64,000 bases of DNA from Otatea glauca (lineage: Eukaryota > Streptophyta > Magnoliopsida > Poales > Poaceae): NCBI GenBank assembly GCA_036346275.1, contig CM070722.1, forward strand, positions 64,951,524-65,015,523, written 5' to 3'. The position numbers were made by a program, and so were the translations under genes. The notes under the pieces are model-generated. The model did no database searches. It was given only the letters and a program-made list of their open reading frames with translations, and was not told the origin of the DNA. Shown piece after piece: positions 1-11,283 of this stretch (positions are counted from its first letter, which is position 1; each line of letters starts with the position of its first letter).

Positions 1-363
1 CGTAGTGCGGCCCATGTGGAGTTGTGATGGTAGGTTTAGTCCAACATTACTTGTCAAAAGTAGGTTGTAATAGCATATAATGTATGTTAGGTCTGAACAT
101 AGCACTTTCAGGTTAACTCTTTTACACAAAGCAATGACGAAAGTGTAAGTGGGTGCTATGCATATGCTTCTACCCCACGATGGGCTGTGAATTGAGCAGA
201 TTTTAGGGCAGGGGTTACATGTTGAGAGGTCAATAATCATGTAAAGTAAATTTGTATTTTTACATGTTTACCTAAATAAGTTCTTACACTCAAATCGGTA
301 TTTTCAAGGTCTATCCATCATAAAATTCCAATGAGCACGTTTGACATGGTGAAATATAAGTAA

Positions 364-394
364 CTAGAAACCTGTACGCGGCGTGCCACGCCGC
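364..394 (-). mobile_element. Helitron-like 3' terminus
   Basis: Read on the minus strand, a 17-nt hairpin with 8-bp GC arms (positions 394 to 378) is followed 10 nt later by CTAG (367-364) and then a T. A short GC-rich hairpin 10-12 nt before CTRR, inserted before a T, is the diagnostic 3' end of Helitrons. The body would extend to the right into the micro-repeat region. I could not place the matching 5' TC end or any helicase, so this is a terminus only, probably of a non-autonomous element. Confidence 0.5.
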
Positions 395-469
395 GGGTGC
401 CGCTCTCCACACGAGCAAATCGAGAAAACGCGCGATCGACGCTCCACACACGAGTAAATCGAGAAAACA

Positions 470-790
470 CGCGAAAAGAACCTAAAAAGGATTTTGTGTT
501 TTCCGCAAAAGGGCTTAAACGTAATGCTACAAAACGCAACAAGGACCTAAATACGATATATATTTTTTGAAAAAAAAGGGACCCGAACGTTTCCCCCCGA
601 AAAAAGACCTATTCGTAATTCCGTTTTTTTGATAAAAGGACCCGAGCTCAAGCCTTAAAAACGCATAAAAGGCCTAGACGTAATATATATTCTTCTTTCG
701 GAAAAAGGACCTAACCATATTTTTTTTCGGGAAAAGGACCTATATGTAATTTTTTTTCGAAAAATGATTCGGTTGTAAATTTTTTCGACG
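470..790. repeat. Degenerate ~60 bp micro-repeats
   Basis: A motif close to AAAAGGACCTAAACGTAAT recurs about seven times with strong drift, separated by T-rich spacers. It lies just inside the Helitron-like terminus at 364-394, so it is probably part of that element. No coding frame is maintained across it. Confidence 0.5.
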
Positions 791-872
791 GGCTCGAGCC
801 CTCGCTCTACGGCTCAAACGAACGAAGAGGCAGCAATCCTTCCGGGATTAGGAAAGGTTTGATGAGTAATAA

Positions 873-960
873 CAGGCAATATCTTTACCTTGAAGTGGCA
901 AGTTGGTAGATTCGTCCAGGCAATATCTTTACCTTGAAGTGGCAAGTTGGTAGATTCGTC
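873..960. repeat. Perfect 44 bp tandem duplication
   Basis: Positions 873-916 and 917-960 are identical 44-bp copies in head-to-tail orientation. Perfect identity suggests a recent replication-slippage event or an assembly artefact. It lies just before the splice acceptor of the orphan exon at 1022. Confidence 0.85.
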
Positions 961-1021
961 CACGCTGTCGTTTCACATCATATGTTATACTCTCGCTAGA
1001 TGCTTATCTACTTTCAGGTAG

Positions 1022-1129
1022 TTGATGAACCCGAAAATGGAGCTCGTTAAATTTTTTGGCAAGAACTATGATGTAGATTCCCTTGCTGATGGCATCATCA
1101 AAGAAGTTCGTGAGCACATGAGTTGTTGA
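1022..1129 (+). CDS. Possible orphan terminal exon (unrecognised)
   Basis: A pyrimidine-rich acceptor ending in AG at 1020-1021 precedes a 35-codon frame that ends in TGA at 1127-1129. The peptide has balanced protein-like composition, including the string KFFGKNYDVDSLADGIIKEV. I do not recognise the family. It could be the last exon of a gene starting left of the window, or a transposed fragment. A second AG at 1016-1017 would put a stop codon in frame, so the upstream site would have to be skipped. Only one exon is visible. Confidence 0.25.
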   Translation: MMNPKMELVKFFGKNYDVDSLADGIIKEVREHMSC

Positions 1130-1239
1130 AATTCTATTTGGACTCGGCACACTATTCAGGGATTATTCTTAAATAAACAAACCTTAGTGGATGCTATCAG
1201 CTAGCTACTGTTAGTTCATTCTGGAACGTTAAGAGCTTA

Positions 1240-1477
1240 AGGTCTGTTTGGTAGAGCTCTAGATCCTAGCTTCACATGATATCTGAAACTTGTAGACTAA
1301 AATAAAGTGAATTAAATTTATATTTTTGATCTAAAATATAAACAAGATGATCCATCTAAACATTCTTAATGTACTCACAGCTCCAGCTCCACAGATCTGA
1401 TGAAGCTAGGAATACCCAGCTCCGCCAGATCTATGGATCATAGATCTAGTGGAGCTGGAACTCTACCAAACACACCC
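1240..1477. mobile_element. Tourist-like MITE (PIF/Harbinger)
   Basis: A 238 bp element with ~25 bp imperfect inverted ends (AGGTCTGTTTGGTAGAGCTC on the left; the right end read in reverse begins GGGTGTGTTTGGTAGAG) is flanked by TTA on both sides. The three-base TTA duplication and the GTTTGG termini are typical of Tourist elements in grasses. There is no coding capacity. Confidence 0.75.
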
Positions 1478-2939
1478 TTAGGATATTCATATCTTGAGGC
1501 ATTCTGTTTTAGCAGATTTTGGCGCACGGTTGCTATTTGAGAACTGAAGATTATACTCGTGGTGCGGTTGTTTAGTATTTTGACTTCTCTTCCAGGAAAT
1601 GAACTTTGTTGGACAACCTGAAAACCTGTGACAGATTTTGGTTTGATCCATGGAAAATGCCTGAAGCTAGTCATCATCATTATCATCACCATACATGAGA
1701 AATTCTCAGGTGGACTCCAGTGAGTCCACCTTGATGAAACATCAACAACATATGATTGTTTTTGCTTCTTCTCTTTCCCGATATGATCGTTCAGTAACAT
1801 TAGTCAAATGCCCGGTTCAAATGTTCACACGGAAATTATTGCCTCCCACAAGACCCACGATAGAAATGTTCATCCGGCGTGCCGTCTCTGCTACCGTGCT
1901 TTAAATTTGCAGTTTTTTCCTTGTCTGGGTGCACAAATTCAAGTCAAACCTTTCGGGCGGCAGGCAGAAAACTCTGCAAGTCGTTTCAGTGCTGCGGCAT
2001 GGTAAAAACAGTGGAAGACGAGCCGTCTCGGTGCATCTGATGTGCAGCATGTGCTATTCTGTCCGGTCAGGCGTCTACAATTCGTCGCAAAACTTGGTGA
2101 GGAGTCTGGAGTCAGAACTGACGCGGAGTTGCACGCTTTTGTTTGCCGCTAGAACAATAAGCAGAAACCATTACTTATCTAGTCGGTGTACTTCTTTTTT
2201 GAAGCTAGCCCGGGAGCGTGAAAAGTCACTGGCGCCCTCGGAGCTCTGTCGGCTACAGGAGCAGGGTATAGCCTACCGTGGCAGGATTTTTTCCACGCTA
2301 CCCTGGTGCTGCAGCGCCTCCTCCAGCACTCGCGGTTGGAGACATGTGTTACCTGTCATGCTTTCTACTATGAGGGATGGGTTAATTTGTAAATGCATGC
2401 GTGGATACTGGATTTGTAAAAAAAATCGAGGTTTAAAAGGCTAGATAAGCTATGATTTCAAATAAGCAGTTGTCTGGCCAGCCATTGTAAAGAAATAATA
2501 GAGATATTATTTTTTGTTTCTTTGCTAGACATTTGCTCTGAATCGTTGAATGTGTGATATGGACAGGCTAAAATACGTCTGGTCTTTTTCCATGTAGTTT
2601 CTATAATGCTATCAACTACAGCGTACATGGGGAAGAAAAAAACTACGGCAGAATAGGAGATGTACTCTGGTTTAAAATGAAGGAAAATACATAGAAAAAT
2701 GCAGAAATTTCACCACTATTGTCTGTAATTTTGTTGCGATTTTTTTCAACTTAACACCTGTAATTTGAAAAACGATAATTTACCACTTGCACTTTCAATC
2801 CATTGCACGTGAGTTAAAATTGCCATATGATCACCAAATACCAGGTGGTAAAATATACTCATCCTGAGGGAATAATATAATATATTTTTTATTCGCGCAA
2901 GAATTCGATCGCAATCAGGCATGCCACGTCGTTTTTTCA
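1478..2939. other. Intergenic, no gene recognised
   Basis: Open frames in this stretch (for example 1929-2444 on plus) have no recognisable protein features, splice structure or codon bias. I see no RNA gene or bounded repeat here. Confidence 0.5.
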
Positions 2940-3440
2940 TGAAAAAGCCTTTCGAAAATTCCAGAATCGTGAACTAGTCCTTCGATTGGTTATTTTGCAA
3001 AAAAAAACATAAAAAATTCCGAAATCACAAACAGGTCGTCTGTTCTTTCAACCCAGAAGATTCCGAAATCGCGGACAAGTCCTTCCATCGGTTATTTTGC
3101 AAAAAAGACCCCGTAGTTCCGCAAATTCGACACGGACGCTAGTTCTTTCGACCCGAAAGATTTGAAATTACGTTTAGGACCGGTTATTTTGTAAAACAAA
3201 TTGTGCTTTCACGGATTCGACGCGGACGCCGGTTTTTTAAACCTAGACTATGCAGCTAATTTTTAACCCGGTCCTTTAAACCCGGGAGATTTCGAGTGGG
3301 TCCTTACAGAAAAAATCGTAGTTACGCAAATTCGCTGATGGCTCCTATCCAGCTATTTTTTTAAAAAAAAGGTGAGAGGAACGAAATTACGTTTTTTCAG
3401 AAGAAAAAAAACTCGGATCAAATTTTTTCGCGTAACGCGG
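2940..3440. repeat. Degenerate ~60-80 bp micro-repeats
   Basis: The phrase GGTTATTTTGCAAAA and variants of ATTCCGAAATC recur at irregular spacing, in the same style as the array at 470-790 but with a different motif. A CTAGT preceded by a weak CG-rich stem lies at about 3458, which could be a second Helitron-like end in plus orientation, but the hairpin is poor. Confidence 0.4.
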
Positions 3441-3744
3441 CATCGCGCGCTACTCTTCCTAGTTGAATTGATTTTCGTGAAATTCATGTGGTGTTTGGAA
3501 CACAATGATTTAATAGGGATTTTTGCATAAAATAGTACAACTCTCACAATTATTCTACGAAATTTCTGCATTCCAAGCAGGGCCTCAAAGTGCAGTTGGC
3601 AAATTGCCAACTTTCAAAACTCAAAAACAGAAACTGGAAAGTACATATACCATTACTGAATGTTCTCTAGAAAATACTCGTTCCTTTCATAAAGCAAAAA
3701 TGCAAAATCTAGTGAGCCACGCTGCCACGGTTCTAATCACACTC

Positions 3745-3782
3745 ACCCCCCCCCCCCCTCCCACCCACCCACCCACACCCCT
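3745..3782. repeat. C-rich tract upstream of LTPG gene
   Basis: A run of about a dozen cytosines is followed by CCCACC repeats, 90-120 bp before the start codon of the lipid-transfer gene. It lies in the probable 5' leader or core promoter. It could be a CT/C-rich regulatory tract or a G-quadruplex on the other strand, and its length may be unreliable in sequencing. Confidence 0.5.
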
Positions 3783-3868
3783 GCCGCCAAGAGTTAGCAC
3801 TCATAAAGAAAGCACCACCTTTCTTCGTTCGCATCCTCACAAGAAAGCGGAGAAAGAGACAGAGAGAA

Positions 3869-6800
3869 ATGGCGATGCGGATGCCGACGACGGTAGCCGT
3901 GGTGCTGGTGGCGGTGAGCCTGCTGGCGGTGCGCGGGGCGGCGCAGTCGCCAAACCCGCCGGATTGCGCGGCGAAGCTGGTCCCGTGCGGGCCGTACATG
4001 AACGGGACGGACACGCCGCCGGACACCTGCTGTGGACCGCTCAGGGACGCCGTGAAGAACGACCTGAAGTGCCTCTGTGAGCTCTACGCCTCGCCGGAGA
4101 TCTTCAAGGCCTTCAACATCAACCTCACCGACGCCCTCCGCCTCTCCAAGCGATGCGGCCTCAGCGACACCACCAGCAACTGCCCCAGTAACTCACCCTT
4201 CCCTACACCTCTCTTCTCTTTATCTTTCTTTCTTTTTACTACACAAAATGATTTCCTTTTTCTTTCAGATTTGATTTTCCAACATCTAATGAGGACAATT
4301 AGAGCTGTTAGAGTAAGCATATTTGGTGATCAGTATCCGATTTACTGTCATATTTAGTGACCTGTGACCAATCTGTGTAAGTCAGAATAAGCTAGATGTA
4401 AGTTAGCAGGCAGCAACACAAGGCAAGTCCAAATATGCATAGGCATACTTTTTACCGGCGGGTTTGCGTTTGCGCGTTTGTTGCGATTGGCGTAGGGAAG
4501 TTGGTCTTGCATTTCTGTCGCCATCAAGTCAAAAGGCAATAGAGAAGAAACATCTGGATGTGGAACATTGGACCGAGCTCCATGATCTGGGAAGCTTGGA
4601 GGCATCCAGAATTCCAGATGTCTTCAGCTTCTCCAATCTGTCTCGTGATAAGCTTGGTTTAATCTAGTGATGTAAGCGTGTCAGATTATGCCCGTTTTTG
4701 TATGAAAAATGTTAGTGGAATGGTATATTCCTGCCTTGTCTCGGATGGATTATTGTAGCCATTTAGGTTGCATTTGGGATAATGTTTACAAATCAATTAA
4801 GAAAATATCTAGTTTGACCTGACGGAATAGAGTCATGAAAATGAATCTGCAATTTTGTCAAGCACTGTTTGTGTTGTGCTTGTTTCTACCGCATAGCATT
4901 TCCCAAATTCAACCTTGAAAATCACATAGGCAAGCCTTGCACTTTGGTACCACATGTCTTGTATTTATCAGTGTCCCTCACTTATTGTTCGACTTTGGCA
5001 TTAGCTAGTCATTTCTTCAGATAACTTCAATGCATATCTTTCTGTCATTTGTTGATATGTGTCCTGCAATTCTAATTTACAGGCAATTCTCCAACGAAGT
5101 CTCCTCCAGGTAATATATGCTTTCTGAAGCGTAGTATCTACTACTATGAATGACTAAACCATATCACTATGAAAGTACGAATCAACTACTTTAGCCCCTT
5201 GCTTTGCTTTGTTGTGTGATATCATACTAAGTGAAGCTTCTTGCCTAAACAAAGAATAATTCCTGGAATATGAAATTTAAATGGAACCGCGGTGGCAAAT
5301 TGATATGTACAAGTCATACCAGTTATTTCTGTAGAAATAGATCGCTCTGTGTGTTTGATGTGAACTTAGGATTGGGTCATGGGTGACGGGTCTATGAGAG
5401 AAGTTACTTTTTTTTACTTAGCTCAGAGTCACTAAAGCATTCATACCCCACTTCTCTTCAAAGAAATAGACGGGTGAGTCTCTGTACGTTTTCAATAGTC
5501 TGCATTGTGTGACTGCTTAACAGAGTCTGAAGCACGCTCAAATTGGCTAGTAAGTGCACACCAACATGCATTAGACAGTCTTGTTGAAGTATAAGTGAAT
5601 TGCCCTCCATTCCTCACCAGTTTAAGCTTTTGGGTGAACTGGTTGGTGCATGCAACTCAATATGGTATCAGACCTAAGAGGTCTCGAGTTCAATACCCGG
5701 TTGGCGTAATTAAAAAATAATAATTGCAGCCCACTTCTATTCCACGTTCTAAGCCTGAGGAGCCTACACGTGAGGGGTAGTGTTGAAGTATAAGTGAATT
5801 GCCCTCCATTCCTCACCAGTTTAAACTTTTGGGTGAACTGGTTGGTGCATACAACTCAATAAGTCTTGAAGTTTATGTGTGGTCAGTCATGTGTTATGTA
5901 TGGTCCCAATGATTCCTGTGGACAGCAATGTAGCACAAGATTGGATCACTCCTGTACGTGTATATCCATTTGAAAAACGTATATGGCATAGAAACCAGTA
6001 CTGGCTGCTAAGGCTCATAATAAATACACTACAAAGTAGGAATTAGTATTGTCTGCTTGAATTTATTTAAAGTTCTTCTGTCTTTAAGGCTGCAAACCAA
6101 CCAACAACTTGAGCAATCTGTATAACTTCAGTAGTATCATTGAAGGAGGCCCAGCAATGTTTCACATGAACATTTTTTTATTAAATTGGCATGCTATTAA
6201 CAATCTGTTAGGCTGCCAAGCGATTTTCATAGTGCTGTCACTGATGTTGTTTATACATTTTACCACTCACACTTGGCATAAAGTAGCTATGTGGAATGCT
6301 TAAAAACGAGTGAAGTTGCTATGATGAGTTTGGTGTTCAGGGACTGTTAGTGTTGGGTGTAATAAGCTCTATTCCAGTCATTCTGTCATTGTACCTCAAA
6401 GAAATGGGTTCGTATTGTTTGATGAAGAAAATTATGCCTTGATACAAAATAAAGGAAGAAATTATGATTCCACACTGACATTGGCAAATTTCATATCCAG
6501 TTTCCACGAGAACTTTTCCCCACCAAAAAAAAGAAGCAAGTTGGGGTTTTGTTGAGTTGTTATTTGTTAGCATGGTTAAAATACTTCTCGCTGTTCATAA
6601 AGGCAGTTTCCTTATTTTGATGATGATGTTTAGTTTCAGTGGATTAGCTCAACACACATGGCAACTGAAACTTTATCTTTAGGAACTGGCCCTTGTTTAA
6701 ACCTCGTCTAAGTTTTAAACAGTACCAAAGCAGTGCATTTTTTTACGTCACATTCACAATCATCTCCTCTTGATTGCTGCTTCTCCAGGTGGGAGCAGCG

Positions 6801-6877
6801 CCAGTCATCGGACTATCTCAGCCGGTTTCCTAGGGTTGATGAGCTTGTTCCTAGTTTTGTGGTCTGAATTTGCATAG
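3869..6877 (+). CDS. GPI-anchored non-specific lipid-transfer protein (LTPG)
   Basis: Three exons, 3869-4187, 5083-5109 and 6789-6877, join in frame through GT-AG introns to give 144 residues. Residues 1-25 form a signal peptide. Residues 33-105 carry the eight-cysteine pattern C-C-CC-CXC-C-C (C33, C40, C54, C55, C68, C70, C96, C105) of the Bet v I-unrelated LTP/2S albumin fold. NGT (45) and NLT (85) are possible N-glycosylation sites. A Ser/Pro linker precedes a C-terminal hydrophobic tail typical of GPI attachment. Family members bind lipids at the plasma membrane-wall interface and help export cuticular wax. The ATG is in good context (AAATGGCG). Exon 2 is only 27 bp, and intron 2 contains a TRIM element. 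Splice sites are inferred by eye. The gene looks intact. Confidence 0.85.
5582..5861 (+). mobile_element. Complete TRIM (SMART-type) retroelement
   Basis: Two 81 bp direct LTRs (5582-5662 and 5781-5861) begin with TGTTGAAG and end with CTCAATA. A primer-binding site TGGTATCAGACC, close to the initiator Met-tRNA complement, starts directly after the left LTR at 5663, and a purine tract GTGAGGGGTAG precedes the right LTR. The 5 bp target duplication AGTCT (5577-5581 and 5862-5866) is perfect. At 280 bp it matches the smallest LTR retroelements known in grasses. It has no coding capacity and sits in intron 2 of the lipid-transfer gene, sense to it. Confidence 0.85.
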
Positions 6878-8034
6878 GATTTCGGCATGCTAGAGATGGT
6901 TTTCCTTATCCTACAGTAGATGATTTGCACCTATGCTCTTAGTTGGTGATGTTATCCTTGTGTATTTCATGAACATTTGTTTTGCTGTGTATTAATGTTG
7001 TCAGTAAGTAGACTTATGTCTGTGAATCAGAGTCTCCTCACTGTTTTCTTCATTGTGATGTATTTAGACCTGAGATATCATCTACTTAAGCATTTTTGGA
7101 TATGAGTAGATTCACTTCACTTCTGATTTTAGAGGATTTAAACCAAACCTGACTGCTTTGAAAAGAATAAAAAACCGACAAGGAGGCCAAATCGATCGGC
7201 GTAGACAGGCTGACGCTGCTGCAAGGTCTGGAGGAGGAAGGGGAGGACCGGAGGAGTAGGTCGGGAAGGAGAAGCGAGCGGATGGTCGGCGAGCAGCGGA
7301 GCTCCGGCGCGGCAACGGCGATGGGAGGAGGTGTTTCTTGCGATTTGCGTCGTATACAGGCTCGGGGTTTTGCGTGGCCGTTCGATATGTGGATTACGCG
7401 GCCCAGGTTGAAGCACGTACGGTGGTGGGAAGGAATTTTGCCTAGACGCCCTTGGATTACTTCGTATTGCCATTTTACCCCGCCACGGCTGGATCGCGCA
7501 GAGGCACGCGATCATAGTCGGGTTCTCCTCCATGAACCTCGGATTACTATGTATTTCCGTTCATACCTCACAAATTGGATCGCGCAGAAAAATCGCGATC
7601 ATAGACGGGCTCCTGTTGAGCCGTTGGATCAAGCATTCGCGGCCCAGATAGTTGATAGTTGATAATAAAACCCGGTGGGAAGGTTTCCCTACAGGCCCTC
7701 GGATTAAACTTGTTATACCCTCACAAAATTAATCACATCTATCAACCGTTCGATCAACCATAGGCGGCCATGATTGAACAAAGAGAAAATGGCGAGGGGA
7801 GTTTGCATAAGGATCCTTGCACAACTACATTTTACTCTTATTTTTACCTCTCCCATCCGGCCATCCCCTTCCTCTCGCCCCAGGGCAGCAAGCTCCGGTG
7901 ACCGCCGCCGGCGGCGGCTACGGCGGAGTGATCAACACATCGCCGTCGACACGAACCACGAGACAAAATCAACGACGGCATCGCCCAATATCTCACACCT
8001 GTCGCCTAAACCGACTATCCGACCGCCCGCCGCA
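6878..8034. other. Spacer between LTPG and MIP copy
   Basis: This holds the 3' region of the lipid-transfer gene and the upstream region of the peptidase copy. Related short phrases (GGATCGCGCAGA, CGCGATCATAG) occur twice between 7490 and 7605. No gene is recognisable; frames on the minus strand at 7112-7533 look like chance. Confidence 0.5.
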
Positions 8035-8527
8035 ATGCTCTCGCGCGCCGCCGCCATTCGCCGCGCCGCGGCGGCGGCCTTCTCCACCATTGCGGCGAAG
8101 CCGGAGACGGGTCTGTACGGCTTCTATGTGCTGCGCACGGCCAAGGGCTTTCGCCGCTTGGTCGACGACGCTATCCAGCGGTAAGGGAAAAACCCTGAAC
8201 TCCTCCAACCTCCAATACTCTCCCACCCAAAACCATCCATTGGCAGCTAAAAGTTGGTGAACATTTGCTCGAACGCGCAGGTCAGACGAGCTCGTCACCT
8301 ACATCGCGCAGCTGCAGCCGTCAGCGGAGATTGTCCGCGCCATGGATGAGATCTCCAATACCGTAGCCTACTTCCCCTTCTACTAGTGACTTTTGAATCC
8401 ATTTGAGTTGATATGTGTAGCGGATGTGTTTACACGTTGATTTTGTTTGGTTTGCACGGTGATTGATTCGGCGGAGCTGTGCAGGCACACACACCCAGAT
8501 AGGTGAGTGTATGATAGTTGCTTCTTA

Positions 8528-9620
8528 CTCCCTTCACTCACAAATACATGTCGTTGAGGACACGTGTAGTGAAACTTTCAAGACTTTAGCTATCGATGTC
8601 TTTTTAAATATTTAGATTGGATACATAAAAATCATAGGAGATTGCTAAGGAGTGCCCGATTGTTTCTTCACCTTGGGAGAACTCGAATTTTGATCCATCT
8701 GATTTTGCCTTGCGATTTGTGCTCCATGTGGCTCCGATGACCGACGGCGAGACTCCGGCGAGGTTAGGGTTAGGGGTTCACTTGGGGTTAGGATTGGGTT
8801 CACCGGAGCCCTAGGGTATAGAGGGAGGTCGGGGGAGGCGACGGAACGGCGGTGGGCGGTGGAGGTCGGCGAGGGTGACAAGACGAGAGCGGTTAAGTGG
8901 CGGCTGGAGGCGATCGCGGATCCGGCGGCAGTAGCCATCGGAAATGAGGAAGGAGGGCGGCGCGGGGGGATTTCGCCAAAGAGGAAGAAGAAGGTGGGTG
9001 TTGGACGTTGGCTAGGGCGACGAGACGACAGCGGTTAGGTGGCGGCGGGAGGCGGTTATGGATCCGGCGGCGGTAGCCGCTAGAGACAAGGAAGGAGGGC
9101 GGCGTGGAGGTATTTCGCCAGAGAGGAAGAAGGAGGTGGGGGCATGGGGGGATTTTTCCATAGGGGAAGAAGGTGGAGGCGCGGGTCGGATCGCTAGAGA
9201 GGAGGAAGAAGGGCGATGGGGAGGGAGGGAGTGGCGGCGGAGGCTCACCGGCGGGCAGCATCGACGCCAGGGACAACAATGGCGCGGTGGCGGCAGGTGG
9301 TAAGGAGGGCCGGTGGATAGGATTTGGGGAGCAGAGGAGAGGGGAGGGGAGGAGGAATATATATGGTTTGAGGGGACGAATGAGGTCCTTTGGATCTAGA
9401 TCCAACGGCTCAAAATTCGAGTGCCCTTTAACAAAAAAGCACTCATGTATTCCCGAGACACCTCCAAAATCATATGTAGAGATTTGTTCGAAAAATATTT
9501 TCATCGTATTATAATTTTATTGGGTGCTATAACTATATTACAATAGAAATTAGTAATCAAACTTGTGTTTTGGGGGCCGTGTCAATGTCAAAAACGACAT
9601 GAATTTTTGACTGGAGGGAG
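8528..9620. mobile_element. Stowaway/Tc1-mariner-like element with GC-rich cargo
   Basis: Inverted ends CTCCCTTCACTCACAAATAC and (reverse of right end) CTCCCTCCAGTCAAAAATTC match at about 23 of 28 positions including the following CATGTCGTT, and are flanked by TA on both sides. At 1,093 bp it is long for a Stowaway MITE. The interior is GC-rich, with two ~130 bp tandem copies (about 8882-9005 and 9023-9150) that look like captured genic DNA; long frames run on both strands but no family is recognised. It lies in an intron of the peptidase pseudogene. Confidence 0.65.
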
Positions 9621-11283
9621 TATGTAATTTGGATGCTATGGAACAATGTGTTTTCAGTTTAGACTAATATGTATGTGTAATAAGGAGTTTGTGGAGGAGG
9701 CTGATAAGGCATCAGTGAGGATTTACGAGCAGCTTCAAGTAAGCTCGATAACATGGATGTCGTTTCTGCAATCATTACTTTGGTTTGGAAGAACAAAAAA
9801 AGATGTAGAGTGAAATGACCAAGTCGGAACTGTAACATTTCATTTTATTTAACTCTTTGCAGTACCTGAATACCAACACAATTTTCATACAATGCAATAC
9901 TAAAAGCTGAGTGTGAGGGTGTCCTGCTCACAGGGGAAGCTCGAAGGGCAGCTACCACCTTGCATGTTGACTTCGAAAAGGGGGGAATTCATCTTCCTAA
10001 AGGTTTCCCTACTGTAGGTTATCTTATGTTGCTTCTTTTGAATTGGAGTGTTACTTAAAAATATAACATTCTTTTCTGGCAGATAAACTCGAGCATGTTA
10101 ATCAGCTGAACCTTGAGATTGCACAGGTGGGTAGAAAGTAGGTACATGAATTGGACATTGGCTGTCGGTAGACTCATTACCATCTTTTATGTTGAACTGT
10201 TAATCTTGGTTTTGCTTTTTTGCAAATTGACTATCAGCAAGTGATTTCATTGTCTAATGACATTGCTTTTTGGTAAGCTATATGTGTTCTACATCTTTGA
10301 TGTTGAGTTGACACTAACCCTTGGTATGCCTCTGTTTTGAAAATATATTTCTTTTAGCTTGTATAGCTCAAAGCTATGCAGGTGTGTGTGAAACTGCCTA
10401 GTAGTTGGCTCTTAATCTGGATATTACTAATACAAGCGGTTGAGTGGCATGCATTGACTATTAAGTATCGAGGAGTTAATGTGTATATTTGTTTGGTTAA
10501 TGATGGGTTTGTTCAACAAAATCCATCATGTTTTTTCCTACACTGCTAAAAATGAGAAATGTAATGTTGATTTTATGTGTGTTTGCTCCATTGCACACTC
10601 AATATGCATGCAACTATTCGTAATTGATCTCTATCAGCACATTTTAAATACATTGTTCCCTGTGGCCTCCTGTTGTTGTCCCTGTCCATTATATTTCCAT
10701 AGTACCCTATTTTTTACTGAATTGATTCTTTGCATTGTAATTTATGTCGAGCCTGTTGATTTGATGCTCCGTCATCTAGAAAGTTGCCTGTAGCTAGTGT
10801 GAACTTATTTGTTCTTGTTGCTGTGCAAGGTTCAATGAAAATATTTTGAACAAACCAGGTTTTGTGGACATATATCCAGCTTCACGCATTCCAAGAAATA
10901 TGCAACATCATTTCAACCCAATTAGCTGTTGTAAACATAGGGGTGTAGAGGAACAAAGCAATCCAATAAACACTACAAGGCAAAATGGTTTAAGGATAAT
11001 AACAGACTCGGGAACTCTATCATCAGCATTGAGATGGGTTCCAGATGAGGAGGTATGTCCCTTTTGTTCCAACCACCGAATAACTGAAACTTTCTTACAT
11101 CCAAATGTCTCCATGATGTAAAAATATGTATCCATAACATTTGAATAATGTTACGATTTCTTGTGTTCATTTACTCTACATGGAATTACGATCCTTATCC
11201 TTTTTTATATTATCTTTTTATCTTTCCTTTGACTTAATTTATGCAATTTTTATATAGTTACTAAAGTACTAATGTATGTCGTC

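Noticed and set aside
5640..5710. tRNA-like segment (GGTATCAGA, then GAGTTCAATACCC)
   Set aside because: It lies inside the TRIM; the first part is the primer-binding site complementary to Met-tRNA, and no cloverleaf can be drawn.
7112..7533. Overlapping minus-strand frames upstream of the peptidase copy
   Set aside because: Pro/Arg-rich translations of GC-rich leader-like DNA with no family match.
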